DNA of 35,333 nucleotides from an uncultured Collinsella sp. (lineage in GTDB: Bacteria; Actinomycetota; Coriobacteriia; Coriobacteriales; Coriobacteriaceae): positions 1-35,333 of the forward strand of contig UQMY01000026.1 in NCBI GenBank assembly GCA_900542325.1, read 5' to 3'. The translations under genes and the position numbers were made by a program. Positions 8,241 through 16,089 of the stretch are shown here, in pieces; position 1 is the first letter of the stretch; every line of letters begins with the position of its first letter. The notes below the pieces were generated by a model. The model was not told the DNA's origin, searched no databases, and saw nothing but the letters and a program-made list of their open reading frames with translations.

Positions 8241-8798
8241 ATGAAGAAGAAGCTGCTGCTTGCGCCCCTGATGGCTGTTCTGGTCGCGTGCGTGGTTGTG
8301 CTTTCCGGCTGCGGAGGTCCTTCGGTTGAGGAGCTCATCACCGAGGATCTTACGACGCAGTTTGACGAGGTCAAGAACGGCGGCGACGACTTCCTCGCCG
8401 GCCTGGAAGAGGCCTCGGGCGACGAGTTCGAGCAGCTGGGCATCGATCCCAAGGAGTACGCCAAGAGCTATCTCGAGGGCTTTGACTACAAGATCGGTGA
8501 CGTGACGGTCGACGAGGACAAGGGCACCGCAACTGCCGAGGTCACCATCACCTGCAAGTCCATGAACCAGATCGTTGAGGATTTTGCCACCCAGTATCAG
8601 GAGAAGGTCGCCGCGCTCGATTCGATGCCTTCCGATGACGAGCTGTACAAGATGGCCGGTCAGGTTATGGTCGATGTGACCAAGGCTGCTAAGACCAAGG
8701 ACACCAAGGTCACCTTCAAGTATTCCTGCAATGACGACGGCGAGTGGTCTGCCGACGATTCCGCAACCAACGAGATGATGAATGCCATGATGAGCTAG
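8241..8798 (+). CDS. Small secreted lipoprotein of unknown function
   Basis: 185 residues. A type II signal peptide is clear: positive start (MKKK), hydrophobic core (residues 5-20) and lipobox LSGC with the lipidated cysteine at C24. The mature part is acidic, has few aromatic residues and carries repeated charged helices. It resembles the DUF5105-type lipoproteins common in Gram-positive gut bacteria, but I cannot name a function. GGGAGG six bases before the ATG at 8241 fixes the start. It stands alone between the EIIA terminator and a hairpin. Confidence 0.85.
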   Translation: MKKKLLLAPLMAVLVACVVVLSGCGGPSVEELITEDLTTQFDEVKNGGDDFLAGLEEASGDEFEQLGIDPKEYAKSYLEGFDYKIGDVTVDEDKGTATAEVTITCKSMNQIVEDFATQYQEKVAALDSMPSDDELYKMAGQVMVDVTKAAKTKDTKVTFKYSCNDDGEWSADDSATNEMMNAMMS

Positions 8799-8817
8799 GG
8801 GAGTTACGCGGTAGTTC

Positions 8818-8845
8818 GTTGCGGCGTTTTACCAAACGCCGCAAC
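8818..8845 (+). terminator. Strong hairpin after the lipoprotein gene
   Basis: A perfect 12-bp stem (GTTGCGGCGTTT 8818-8829 with 8834-8845) closes on a 4-nt loop, 19 bp after the stop codon. It has no T tract, so it may act as an RNA-stabilising 3' end or be part of the adjacent repeat cluster rather than a classical terminator. Confidence 0.5.
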
Positions 8846-8858
8846 TGCTCGACGCTGC

Positions 8859-8958
8859 GCGGGCACCAGAGCGACAACTTGTCATTCAAAGAGGACGGCA
8901 TGACCAGAAGGTCTATGCCGTCCTCTTTTCATGCCAATTTGTTCGCTCTGGTGCCCGC
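8859..8958. repeat. 100-bp nested palindrome, complete copy
   Basis: The outer arms are GCGGGCACCAGAGCGA (8859-8874) and its perfect complement (8943-8958), extended by 7-8 bp with one mismatch. The inner arms are AAAGAGGACGGCAT (8888-8901) and its perfect complement (8915-8928). The tip GACC-AGAA-GGTC (8902-8913) is a 4-bp stem with a tetraloop. The core also occurs at 18-40. If transcribed, the element would fold into one long cruciform-like hairpin. Confidence 0.85.
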
Positions 8959-9051
8959 TCGCTGTCCGTCCTCTACCTGCGGCGTTGCCATGGGAGTCAT
9001 TGGGGCGGCACTTGGGGACACTCCTTGTATCAACGCCGCATCAAATGCTCG

Positions 9052-9222
9052 GGAAAATGCGACCCGGTTTTTGGCCGAATAGTGGGTCACGGTTTCCGGA
9101 TGGGGTGGGTTGCGGAAACCGCGACCCGGAATATTGCTCCAAAACGGATGCCGTTTCCCCGATGGGGCTCAAGCGGAAAGCGCGTCCCATTCCGGAGCTC
9201 CAAAACGGGACGCGCTTTCCGC
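9052..9222. repeat. Two further inverted repeats of a purine-rich intergenic family
   Basis: GGGTCACGGTTTCCG (9084-9098) pairs with 9113-9127 with one mismatch. GCGGAAAGCGCGTCCC (9173-9188) pairs perfectly with 9207-9222. The first unit, including GACCCGGTTTTTGGCCGAAT (9061-9080), is related in inverted orientation to 32768-32821. There is no credible gene in 8799-9262. Confidence 0.7.
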
Positions 9223-9262
9223 GCGGAAGAATTGTCGCAGCTGCGTTAAGCGGTGTCGCTCG

Positions 9263-9931
9263 CTACTCGCCCAAGATTAGCTCGGCGAGTTCGTCCTGCG
9301 TATCAACAACGTAGTCGGCGCCGGCGGCCTCCAGCTCTGCGCGGCCGCGGAAGCCCCAGCTGACGCCCGCGCTCTTAAGGCCGGCGTTGTGGCCGGTCAG
9401 AACATCGACATTGGAATCGCCCACATAGAGCGTGGTCGCCGGATCGGCGCCCAGCTCCTCCATCACATGCAGCGTGACGGGCGCTTCGGGCTTGGGCGGA
9501 AACGCATCGACTCGGCCCTGTACCAGCGCAAAGCGCTCGGAACCAAAATACTTCTCGATAAGCGGGGCGGCCGAGACATGGTCCTTGTTGGTGAGCACGG
9601 CAAGCTGCACACCCGCGGCGCGCAGGCGGTCGAGCATCTCGATCGTACCGGCATAGGGGGCGGTGTGGTCCTCCTTGTGCTCGCCGTAATAAGCCCTAAA
9701 CTCGGCAAGCGTCTGCTCAAAGGCGCGACCGTCGCCCGCATACTCGGCAGGCATAAAGCGTTCGACCAGCTTGAGCATGCCGTTTCCCACCTTGTAGCGG
9801 TACTCGTCTACGGCAAACGTGGGCCAGCCGTGCATCTTGCAGGTGTGGTTGCCGGCGGCCGCCAGGTCTTCGAGCGTGTTGAGGATGGTGCCGTCTAAAT
9901 CAAAAATCACATGGGAAAAAGCTGCTGCCAT
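9263..9931 (-). CDS. HAD-family phosphatase, phosphoglycolate-phosphatase-like
   Basis: 222 residues from the ATG at 9931, which has GGGAG six bases upstream; the alternative ATG at 9946 has none. HAD motif I is FDLDGT (D11 nucleophile, D13 acid/base). Motif II is the T of LAVLTNKD, motif III the K of PPKPEAP, and motif IV is YVGDSNVDV. The helical cap between motif I and II is of the type seen in Gph/PGP and beta-phosphoglucomutase relatives. It probably dephosphorylates a small phosphorylated metabolite such as 2-phosphoglycolate, but specificity is not readable. Its upstream region contains the hypE remnant. Confidence 0.88.
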   Translation of the reverse strand: MAAAFSHVIFDLDGTILNTLEDLAAAGNHTCKMHGWPTFAVDEYRYKVGNGMLKLVERFMPAEYAGDGRAFEQTLAEFRAYYGEHKEDHTAPYAGTIEMLDRLRAAGVQLAVLTNKDHVSAAPLIEKYFGSERFALVQGRVDAFPPKPEAPVTLHVMEELGADPATTLYVGDSNVDVLTGHNAGLKSAGVSWGFRGRAELEAAGADYVVDTQDELAELILGE

Positions 9932-10054
9932 GGGTGCTCCCGTCATTGGGTTTCAAAACGCACCCCATAATACTGGGCTTCCGCGTTGGGCGTGCTCGGA
10001 ATCAAAACATCTTCAGGGGTATCGAGCCGCGTCGAGCCAGCCAGCACTCGCTCG

Positions 10055-10111
10055 TCAGCAAATCCTGGGCAGCTGCTTTCCCACGAGCATGTCGAGGATG
10101 CGGGTCGAGTC
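10055..10111 (-). pseudogene. hypE: Remnant of a second hypE: last 18 codons
   Basis: On the minus strand this reads 18 codons and a stop that match the C-terminus of the intact hypE at 17142 in 16 of 18 positions. The diagnostic ending LPRIC and the TRILDMLVG segment are both present. Several differences are at synonymous third positions. Weaker similarity continues about 25 bp past the stop (10026-10054 against 17113-17141). It begins two bases after the stop codon of the PRD regulator. It cannot make HypE and looks like a footprint of duplication or strain-level recombination. Confidence 0.8.
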
Positions 10112-10112
10112 C

Positions 10113-12083
10113 TTACCCGATATCATGCGTAAACGCAGCCAGAAACTCTTCGAAGGTGTCGGTCTGCATGAGCCTCATCGTGGTCTCTACCGAGGAGAAC
10201 ACTTCGATAATCAGGTCGAGCACATCTCTAAAGAGCCCCATGTCTTCCTGCGCGGTGCCTATAAGCAGCACAAATCGCACGTCGTGGCGTCCCCAAGGAA
10301 TCGGGGCGTCATTGTGGACCACGGCAATAAACGAGCGCTTGGGATACACCGAGATCGCATGGGGTATGGCAAGGCAGTCGGTAAACGCTGTCGATGAGAC
10401 GTTCTCGCGCAGATGGACGTTGGCGATAAATTCGGGCGTTACGAGCTCCTGAGCAGCCAAAAGCTCTCCCATTCGGTCGATGCAGCTTGTGGCGTCAGCC
10501 GCGTCTATGTTGCGTATAAATAGCTCCGGCCGTAGCAAGTGCCCCAAAAGGCCCTGAGCGTAGAGGCGCCGCCGCCGCTCTTGGATGGCGCAAAGCCGGT
10601 CGCGGATCTTTCGCACGTTCTGTTTAGTGAGGATGGGCCCGATCAAGATCTTGGTGCTACCGCCACAGACCGGCACGTCGACCGTAGTGACCACCACATC
10701 GCTCTCGGGAGGATCGGCCAGGTAGCTATCACAGCTTCTCACGGCAACAACGCTGATGTCGTCGCCAAACTCGGCCTTAAGGTCGTCGACAAGCCTGCGC
10801 GCAAAGTCGTGATACTCCTCGATGATGACCGTGCAGGTGATGGCGCCGTCGGGTGCGGAAAACTTCTCAAAATAGGCGCCGATGTGAAAGGCGATAAACG
10901 CGATTTCGTTCTCGCCTACCTCGATATCCATGGCCGTCGAGAAGCGATGGGCGATATAGACCGCCATATCGTAGACCGGTGCGTACTCGCTTTTGATCTG
11001 CGCGGCGAGCGGGTTGGGGTAGCTTACGCGGTAGACGGCGCGCTGGTAGGCGTTAAACATATGCAGGACGAGTTGTAGGCGCATGGGCTCGTCGATAAAG
11101 CGTGGCAGGTCGTAGCGCTTTCCGCACTCGTCGAGGATCCCCAGAACCATGTCTACAAATTCGCGGTCAATGATGCTTGAGAGCTTCTCGCGGCTGAGCT
11201 CGTCAAAATCGCAACGCTCGACGGAAAGCGCCAAAAGCAGCAGAATCTGCTGAAAATCGTCGCGTGGGATGGCGCAACCAAACTCCTTCTCAAAGTAGGC
11301 GGCAATGCGCTGGGCGCAGCGTACGATCTGTTCGCGCTGCCTGAGCTGTGCTACTAGGCCGTCTGCGTCGATGGGGCCGTCCACCTCGCTGAGCTCGTTG
11401 TTCGAGGTGAGCCTGATGATGATCACCAGCAGGTGCACGAGCAGGTTGGAGAGCGCGTAGTCGTTGATAAACAGGTCCGAGCGCTGGCAGATCTCGACTA
11501 AGCTCGAGAGAGTCGCCTGCACGTCAAAGTCGGGAAACATGTTTTCGAGCGTTTTGGTCGAGGTGAAGTAGCCATAGGAGTTGTGGGTGGCTATGTGGCC
11601 GAGAAGCTTGCGCTTGTCGGCCTCGCGCCCCGTGAGCGTCATGCGGTAGTCGTGTGTCTCGACATTGAGGCCGAACTGCCGCACGAGTGCGCGCACCTGC
11701 GGCATCACGGAGCTCTGAAGCGTGCTCTCGCTGATAAAGAGCTCATCGGCGATATCAAAGACGGAGAGTCCATTACGTGCGTTGACGAGGCGGGAGATAG
11801 TAAAGGCGCGCCTGGAGTCCGCGTTCGCGGGGAGGGCATCGACGCTCTCGCGAGGACTTGCGGCAGCGCTGGTGGCAGCCGGTGCCGCCGCGGTAAGGCG
11901 ATAGCCCTCTTTAGACGATTCGATATGTCGTGAGCCGGCCTCGTTGACCTCTACAACATAGTTGCGGATGCTTCGTTCGCTCGCGCCCAAAAGGCCTGCA
12001 AGCATCGAGGAAGACACCCATGAGCTGCTGTTTTCGAGCACGTCGATCATGCGGTTAATGCGGTTCTGCTTGGCGCTCGCCAT
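10113..12083 (-). CDS. PRD-containing PTS transcriptional activator (LicR/MtlR type) with EIIA domain
   Basis: 656 residues. An N-terminal HTH (residues 1-60) and a second HTH (about 90-150) are followed by two PTS regulation domains, with candidate phospho-histidines H217 (PRD1), H341 and H400 (PRD2). A degenerate EIIB-like region (about 412-505) lacks a clear Cys P-loop. The C-terminal EIIA domain is of the mannitol/fructose type, with H575 in AIPHA as expected phosphorylation site. Such proteins activate adjacent PTS genes when phosphorylation signals substrate. GGAGG precedes the ATG at 12083. It is divergent from the PTS operon at 12386, whose spacer holds a periodic dyad array that is the likely operator. 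It is a DNA-binding activator by domain order, not an RNA-binding BglG antiterminator. Confidence 0.9.
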   Translation of the reverse strand: MASAKQNRINRMIDVLENSSSWVSSSMLAGLLGASERSIRNYVVEVNEAGSRHIESSKEGYRLTAAAPAATSAAASPRESVDALPANADSRRAFTISRLVNARNGLSVFDIADELFISESTLQSSVMPQVRALVRQFGLNVETHDYRMTLTGREADKRKLLGHIATHNSYGYFTSTKTLENMFPDFDVQATLSSLVEICQRSDLFINDYALSNLLVHLLVIIIRLTSNNELSEVDGPIDADGLVAQLRQREQIVRCAQRIAAYFEKEFGCAIPRDDFQQILLLLALSVERCDFDELSREKLSSIIDREFVDMVLGILDECGKRYDLPRFIDEPMRLQLVLHMFNAYQRAVYRVSYPNPLAAQIKSEYAPVYDMAVYIAHRFSTAMDIEVGENEIAFIAFHIGAYFEKFSAPDGAITCTVIIEEYHDFARRLVDDLKAEFGDDISVVAVRSCDSYLADPPESDVVVTTVDVPVCGGSTKILIGPILTKQNVRKIRDRLCAIQERRRRLYAQGLLGHLLRPELFIRNIDAADATSCIDRMGELLAAQELVTPEFIANVHLRENVSSTAFTDCLAIPHAISVYPKRSFIAVVHNDAPIPWGRHDVRFVLLIGTAQEDMGLFRDVLDLIIEVFSSVETTMRLMQTDTFEEFLAAFTHDIG

Positions 12084-12164
12084 GGCTTTCCTCCAGGAGA
12101 TGAACGGCAGACAGGGTGTACCGCCCCATGGTATCTCAGGTTAAGAAAGGGCGTCTTTTCCAAT

Positions 12165-12248
12165 TTGCCGCCCAAGCGGAAAATCGCCCGGCTTGCCGTG
12201 CGGGCGGAAAATCTGCTGCCTTGCCGCTATGCGGCAAAAAGTCGGTTG
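12165..12248. promoter_or_regulatory. Three dyads at exact 28-bp spacing: probable operator array
   Basis: TTGCCG starts at 12165, 12193 and 12221, exactly 28 bp apart. Units 1 and 2 share TTGCCG-N5-GCGGAAAATC. Unit 3 is a perfect dyad, TTGCCGC-TAT-GCGGCAA. The half-site is TT(G/T)CCGC. The array ends about 20 bp upstream of a TATAGT (12271-12276) that could be the -10 of the PTS operon; TTGGCG at 12246-12251 is a poor -35 with a 19-bp spacer. Weak -35 boxes suit activator-dependent promoters. Binding by the divergent PRD regulator is inference. Confidence 0.65.
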
Positions 12249-12385
12249 GCGGCAAGAGCCCTCCGCCGCGTATAGTGCAGTCACGGTCAAGGGCGGCCGG
12301 GTCGACACGGGCGCCCAAGAACACAGCGGGGATCGCAGCGGCATCGGAGCTGCCTCGAGCCCGCTTATTGGGAAAGGAGTACCCC

Positions 12386-12715
12386 ATGGCAGATGAGAAC
12401 GGCACCGTTCGCATTCTCCTCGCTTGCGGCATCGGTGCCTCGACCGGCTTTATGGCGGCAGGCATGCGCAAGGTCGCAAAGTCCAAGGGTCTTGACTGCA
12501 CCATCAAGGCAGTCAGTAAGTCTGAGATTATGGACTACGCCGACAAGATCGACGTCCTCCTGCTCGGTCCGCACTTCGCCTCCGAGGTGCCCGAGATCCA
12601 GTCTCAAGTGGCATCTCACGGCGTGAAGGTCATGGCCATCGACCCCGACTATTACGCGGCACTCGACGGCGAGAGCATCCTCGAGGATGCCTACGACCTG
12701 CTTGACGAAGACTAG
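12386..12715 (+). CDS. PTS EIIB component, lactose/cellobiose family
   Basis: 109 residues. C14 in the P-loop-like LLACGIGASTGFMA is the phosphorylated cysteine, which takes phosphate from EIIA and gives it to the sugar held by EIIC. The length and the motif VLLLGPHFASEVP fit the CelA/LicB type. AAAGGAG seven bases before the ATG at 12386 fixes the start, although the frame is open further upstream. It is the first gene of the operon; the EIIC gene begins 11 bp after its stop. Confidence 0.93.
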   Translation: MADENGTVRILLACGIGASTGFMAAGMRKVAKSKGLDCTIKAVSKSEIMDYADKIDVLLLGPHFASEVPEIQSQVASHGVKVMAIDPDYYAALDGESILEDAYDLLDED

Positions 12716-12726
12716 GAGGGGACAAC

Positions 12727-14046
12727 ATGCTGCAAAAGTTCATGGAAGCGATCCAGGCGTGGATTACCGAGCATGTCGTCCCCGTGATGAACAAGCTTAC
12801 CTCAACCTACTGGTTTGGCGTTATCTCCGACGCAGTTCTCTACATCGTCCCCTTCTCCATGGTCTCGGCCATCCCGAGCCTGTGGAACATTATCCGTCGC
12901 TTTGTCCCGGCCCTGCCCGACCTGTCGCCGCTCACTACGTTCTCGTTTGGCCTCGTGGGCATGTTCATGGCGTTTATCATCCCGCATAACGTTGCGGTCA
13001 AGGAAGATCGCAAAGACCGCAGCATGATTGCCGGTTTTACCGGTATAGGCGCTTTTATGCTGTGCATGAACCCCACCATCACCGATCAGGGCTATGTCTT
13101 CCAGATGGCCAAGTTTGGCGCGGGTGGCATGTTCACCGCGATGGTCGTGGGATTTGTCGTTGGCTTTATCTACAAGCGCATGGCGCGCATGACGTTCTTT
13201 TCCGAGGACAGCCTCGTGCCCGACTTCGTCAAGAACTGGTTCGATAACATCATTGCGGTACTGCTGTCGCTTTTTGTGGCTTGGCTCTTTACCAACATGC
13301 TCCAGGTCGACGTTTTTAGCGCGGTCGCGATCATCCTTTCGCCCGTTACCGGCTTTGCCCAGACGCTGCCCGGCACCATCGCCATCCCGCTTGTCATGGA
13401 CACCTTCTACTTCTTTGGCATCTCCGGCTGGGTGTTCTCGCCGATCCAGCAGTCCATCCAAAAGTCTGCTCTTGCCGAGAACATGGCCGCCTATGCCGCA
13501 GGCCTCGCTCCCACTAACATTAACGCGTACGGCATTACTCGCTACATCATGATCGGCGGCGAGGGCGCAACGCTTCCGTTGGCCTTCTACATGCTCTTTG
13601 CCAAGTCCAAGAAGAACAAGACGCTCGGCCGTGCAACGATTATCCCGTCGCTGTTCAACATTAACGAGCCGCTGGTCTTCTCCACGATCGTCGCCAACCC
13701 CTTTATGTTCATCCCCATGGTGCTGCAGTCTATCCTACTGTCTGCCAACGCCTACCTCTGGATGAGCATGGGCTGGGCGAGCCTGCACGTCGAGAATTTC
13801 GATATGAACTTCCTGCCCAATGCGGTTTCGGCGTTCTTTATGTCGGGCGGAGACGTGCGCAATATCGCACTTGTCTGCGTCAACCTGCTGATCGCCGCGA
13901 TTCTGTGGTTCCCGTTCTTTAAGGCTGCCGATAACTACCAGTGCAAGATCGAGGAAGAGCAGGCTGCTGAGAAGGCTGCAAAGAAAGCGGCCAAGAAGGC
14001 TGCCAAGGAAGCCGCCAAGGCCGCTGCCGCAGCTGCTGTCGAGTAA
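12727..14046 (+). CDS. PTS EIIC permease, lactose/cellobiose family
   Basis: 439 residues with about ten hydrophobic membrane segments. The FNINEPLVF stretch carries the NEP motif of the substrate-binding loop in this family. It transports a beta-glucoside such as cellobiose and presents it for phosphorylation by the EIIB encoded just upstream. The AGGAGGGG ribosome site overlaps the EIIB stop region, so translation is probably coupled. The last 30 residues (about 410-439) are an unusual cytoplasmic tail made almost only of Ala, Lys and Glu, predicted as a helix. The substrate is inferred from the neighbouring 6-phospho-beta-glucosidase. Confidence 0.93.
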   Translation: MLQKFMEAIQAWITEHVVPVMNKLTSTYWFGVISDAVLYIVPFSMVSAIPSLWNIIRRFVPALPDLSPLTTFSFGLVGMFMAFIIPHNVAVKEDRKDRSMIAGFTGIGAFMLCMNPTITDQGYVFQMAKFGAGGMFTAMVVGFVVGFIYKRMARMTFFSEDSLVPDFVKNWFDNIIAVLLSLFVAWLFTNMLQVDVFSAVAIILSPVTGFAQTLPGTIAIPLVMDTFYFFGISGWVFSPIQQSIQKSALAENMAAYAAGLAPTNINAYGITRYIMIGGEGATLPLAFYMLFAKSKKNKTLGRATIIPSLFNINEPLVFSTIVANPFMFIPMVLQSILLSANAYLWMSMGWASLHVENFDMNFLPNAVSAFFMSGGDVRNIALVCVNLLIAAILWFPFFKAADNYQCKIEEEQAAEKAAKKAAKKAAKEAAKAAAAAAVE

Positions 14047-14097
14047 ACCTCTACGGGCGACTCAGAGTTCGTCGCCTAGTTGCTACCAGATGTTTCA

Positions 14098-14123
14098 GTA
14101 CCGGCCGTGGAGGCGGCCGGTAC
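14098..14123 (+). other. Intercistronic hairpin between EIIC and EIIA
   Basis: A perfect 10-bp stem (GTACCGGCCG 14098-14107 with 14114-14123) has a 6-nt loop and no T tract. A smaller GGCGAC/GTCGCC hairpin precedes it at 14056-14076. They may protect or separate transcript segments so that EIIC and EIIA are made at different levels. Confidence 0.6.
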
Positions 14124-14142
14124 CCAAGAATAGGAGGCCATG

Positions 14143-14469
14143 ATGGCTGATGAGACAATCAACGTTCCTGCAGTCGCGATGAACGTCATCATCAACGCTG
14201 GCGACGGCCGCGCCTGCATCGACAAGGCGATGGATGCCCTGGCGGAGTTCGATTTCGATGCGGCAGACGCGCATCTTGCCGAGGCTGATGCCAAGATCCT
14301 TGAGGCGCACAAAGCGCAGACCGAGATGATCCAGCGCCAGGCGGGCGGCGAGGAGGTCGAGTACTCCCTGCTGTTCGTGCACGCCCAGGATACGCTTATG
14401 ACCATCAGCGCCGAGCTGCACATGGTCAAGAAGATGATGCCCGTAGTGCGCGCGCTGACCGCCCGCTAA
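14143..14469 (+). CDS. PTS EIIA component, lactose/cellobiose family
   Basis: 108 residues and all-helical, as in LacF/CelC. H80 in FVHAQDTLM is the expected phospho-accepting histidine, and D83 corresponds to the conserved aspartate. The residue after QD is Thr here, where family members I recall have His. It accepts phosphate from HPr and hands it to the EIIB at 12386. Two ATGs are adjacent (14140 and 14143). The second gives five bases from GGAGG and is preferred; the first gives only two. It is the third gene of the operon. Confidence 0.92.
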   Translation: MADETINVPAVAMNVIINAGDGRACIDKAMDALAEFDFDAADAHLAEADAKILEAHKAQTEMIQRQAGGEEVEYSLLFVHAQDTLMTISAELHMVKKMMPVVRALTAR

Positions 14470-14541
14470 CGCGTCTCCCGATTGCGGGTCGCGCCCTGCG
14501 GCTCGCATCCCCAACCCAACCAAGAGAGATGAGGACATACC

Positions 14542-16080
14542 ATGATCGACCTTTCTACCTATGACTTTGGTGAGACTTTTCCCGAGGGTTTTCTATGGGG
14601 CGGCGCTACCGCTGCCAACCAGATCGAGGGCGCATGGGACGAGGGCGGTCGCGGCCCTGCGGTCTCCGACTATGTGATTCTGCTCGACCGCGAGACCTGC
14701 GCCCGCGAGGGCATCGTCGAGGGCGGCCCGCTCAACTCCGTTACGCGACAGTCACTCGCAGCTCGCAAGGCAGACGAGATGGCCTATGATTTTCCCAAAC
14801 GACGCGGCATCGACTTCTACCACACCTACAAGGAGGACATTGCGCTTTTGGGCGAGATGGGCTTCGGCGTCTTTCGCATGAGCATTTCCTGGAGCCGTAT
14901 CTTCCCCAACGGCGACGACGCCCTGCCCAACGAGGAGGGTCTGGCCTTCTACGATAAAGTCTTTGACGAGTGCCATAAGCACGGGATCGAGCCCATGGTC
15001 ACCCTCAACCACTTTGATATGCCGCTTCACCTGGCCGAGGAGTACAACGGCTTTGCGAGCCGTCACGTGGTCGACGCCTTTGAGCACTATGCTGAGACGC
15101 TTTTCCGCCGCTACAAGGGCAAGGTCAAGTATTGGATGACCTTCAACGAAATCAACCACGTCTACGCCAACCCCTGCACCTGCTGCGGCGTGATTTGGGA
15201 CGAGAAAGAAGACGGCTCCAACCCCTATGCCGGCCGTTGGCCCGAGAAGTTCCAGGTCGCTCACAACCAGCTCGTGGCTTCCGCCAAGGCGGTTATCAAA
15301 CTGCGCGAGATTGACCCCGAGGCTCACATCGGCAACATGCTCTGCCGTCTTGAGAACTACGCTGAGACCTCCAAGCCCGAGGATCAGCTCCAGGTGCTTT
15401 TTGAGGACCACTTCAACTGGTTCTTCACCGATATCCAGGCCAAGGGCGAGTACCCCTACTACGTGAAGCGTTTCTTACGCGACTACGGCGTCGATATCAA
15501 GATGGAGGACGGCGACCTCGAAACCCTCAAGGCCGGCGTGGTTGACTACATCTCCATCAGCTACTACATGACCTACATCATGCGCTACAAGGGCAAAATC
15601 TCCCCCGAGCCGAGCGGCAAGCTGGTTACCGAGATCAAGAACCAATACCTCGAGATGACCGAGTGGGGCTGGCCGATCGATCCCGTGGGATTCCGCATCA
15701 CGCTCAACCACATCTACGATCGCTACCACCTACCGATCTTCATCGCCGAGAATGGTAACGGCATGACCGAGAACCGCGATGAGAACGGCTTCTGCGACGA
15801 CGACGCGCACATCGAGTATATGAAGGAGCACGTCGAGCAGATGCACCAGGCGATTCTCGACGGTGTCGACGTCTTTGGTTACGCCTGGTGGGGCCCTATC
15901 GACCTGATCAGCTCCGGCACCTCCGAGATGACCAAGCGCTACGGCCAGATCTCGGTCGACCAGGACGACCACGGCAACGGCACCGGCAAACGCGGTAAGA
16001 AGAAGAGCTTCTTCTACTATAAGAAACTTATCGCTAGCAATGGTGCCGATACCGCAACCGACAACATCGTGGTGGAGTAA
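14542..16080 (+). CDS. GH1 6-phospho-beta-glucosidase
   Basis: 512 residues. The N-terminal signature FLWGGATAANQIEGAW is present, with E203 in TFNEIN as acid/base and E403 in IAENG as nucleophile. Phosphate-site residues S457/S458, K465 and Y467 (SSGT...TKRYG) are present. It cleaves the phosphorylated disaccharide produced by the PTS encoded by the three genes before it. Compared with the GH1 at 5889 it has an extra loop after the first beta strand (about residues 45-85) and a Cys-rich insertion just after the acid/base (PCTCCG, 211-216). Its position between EIIA and HPr supports a cellobiose or aryl-beta-glucoside role. Confidence 0.93.
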   Translation: MIDLSTYDFGETFPEGFLWGGATAANQIEGAWDEGGRGPAVSDYVILLDRETCAREGIVEGGPLNSVTRQSLAARKADEMAYDFPKRRGIDFYHTYKEDIALLGEMGFGVFRMSISWSRIFPNGDDALPNEEGLAFYDKVFDECHKHGIEPMVTLNHFDMPLHLAEEYNGFASRHVVDAFEHYAETLFRRYKGKVKYWMTFNEINHVYANPCTCCGVIWDEKEDGSNPYAGRWPEKFQVAHNQLVASAKAVIKLREIDPEAHIGNMLCRLENYAETSKPEDQLQVLFEDHFNWFFTDIQAKGEYPYYVKRFLRDYGVDIKMEDGDLETLKAGVVDYISISYYMTYIMRYKGKISPEPSGKLVTEIKNQYLEMTEWGWPIDPVGFRITLNHIYDRYHLPIFIAENGNGMTENRDENGFCDDDAHIEYMKEHVEQMHQAILDGVDVFGYAWWGPIDLISSGTSEMTKRYGQISVDQDDHGNGTGKRGKKKSFFYYKKLIASNGADTATDNIVVE

Positions 16081-16089
16081 GGAGCAGAG

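Noticed and set aside
12165..12248. CRISPR array
   Set aside because: The 28-bp period covers only three imperfect dyads with no spacers of constant length between identical repeats, and no cas genes are present.
12084..12385. BglG-type RNA antiterminator with terminator hairpin
   Set aside because: The neighbouring regulator has DNA-binding HTH domains, not a CAT RNA-binding domain, and no hairpin with T tract precedes the EIIB gene.
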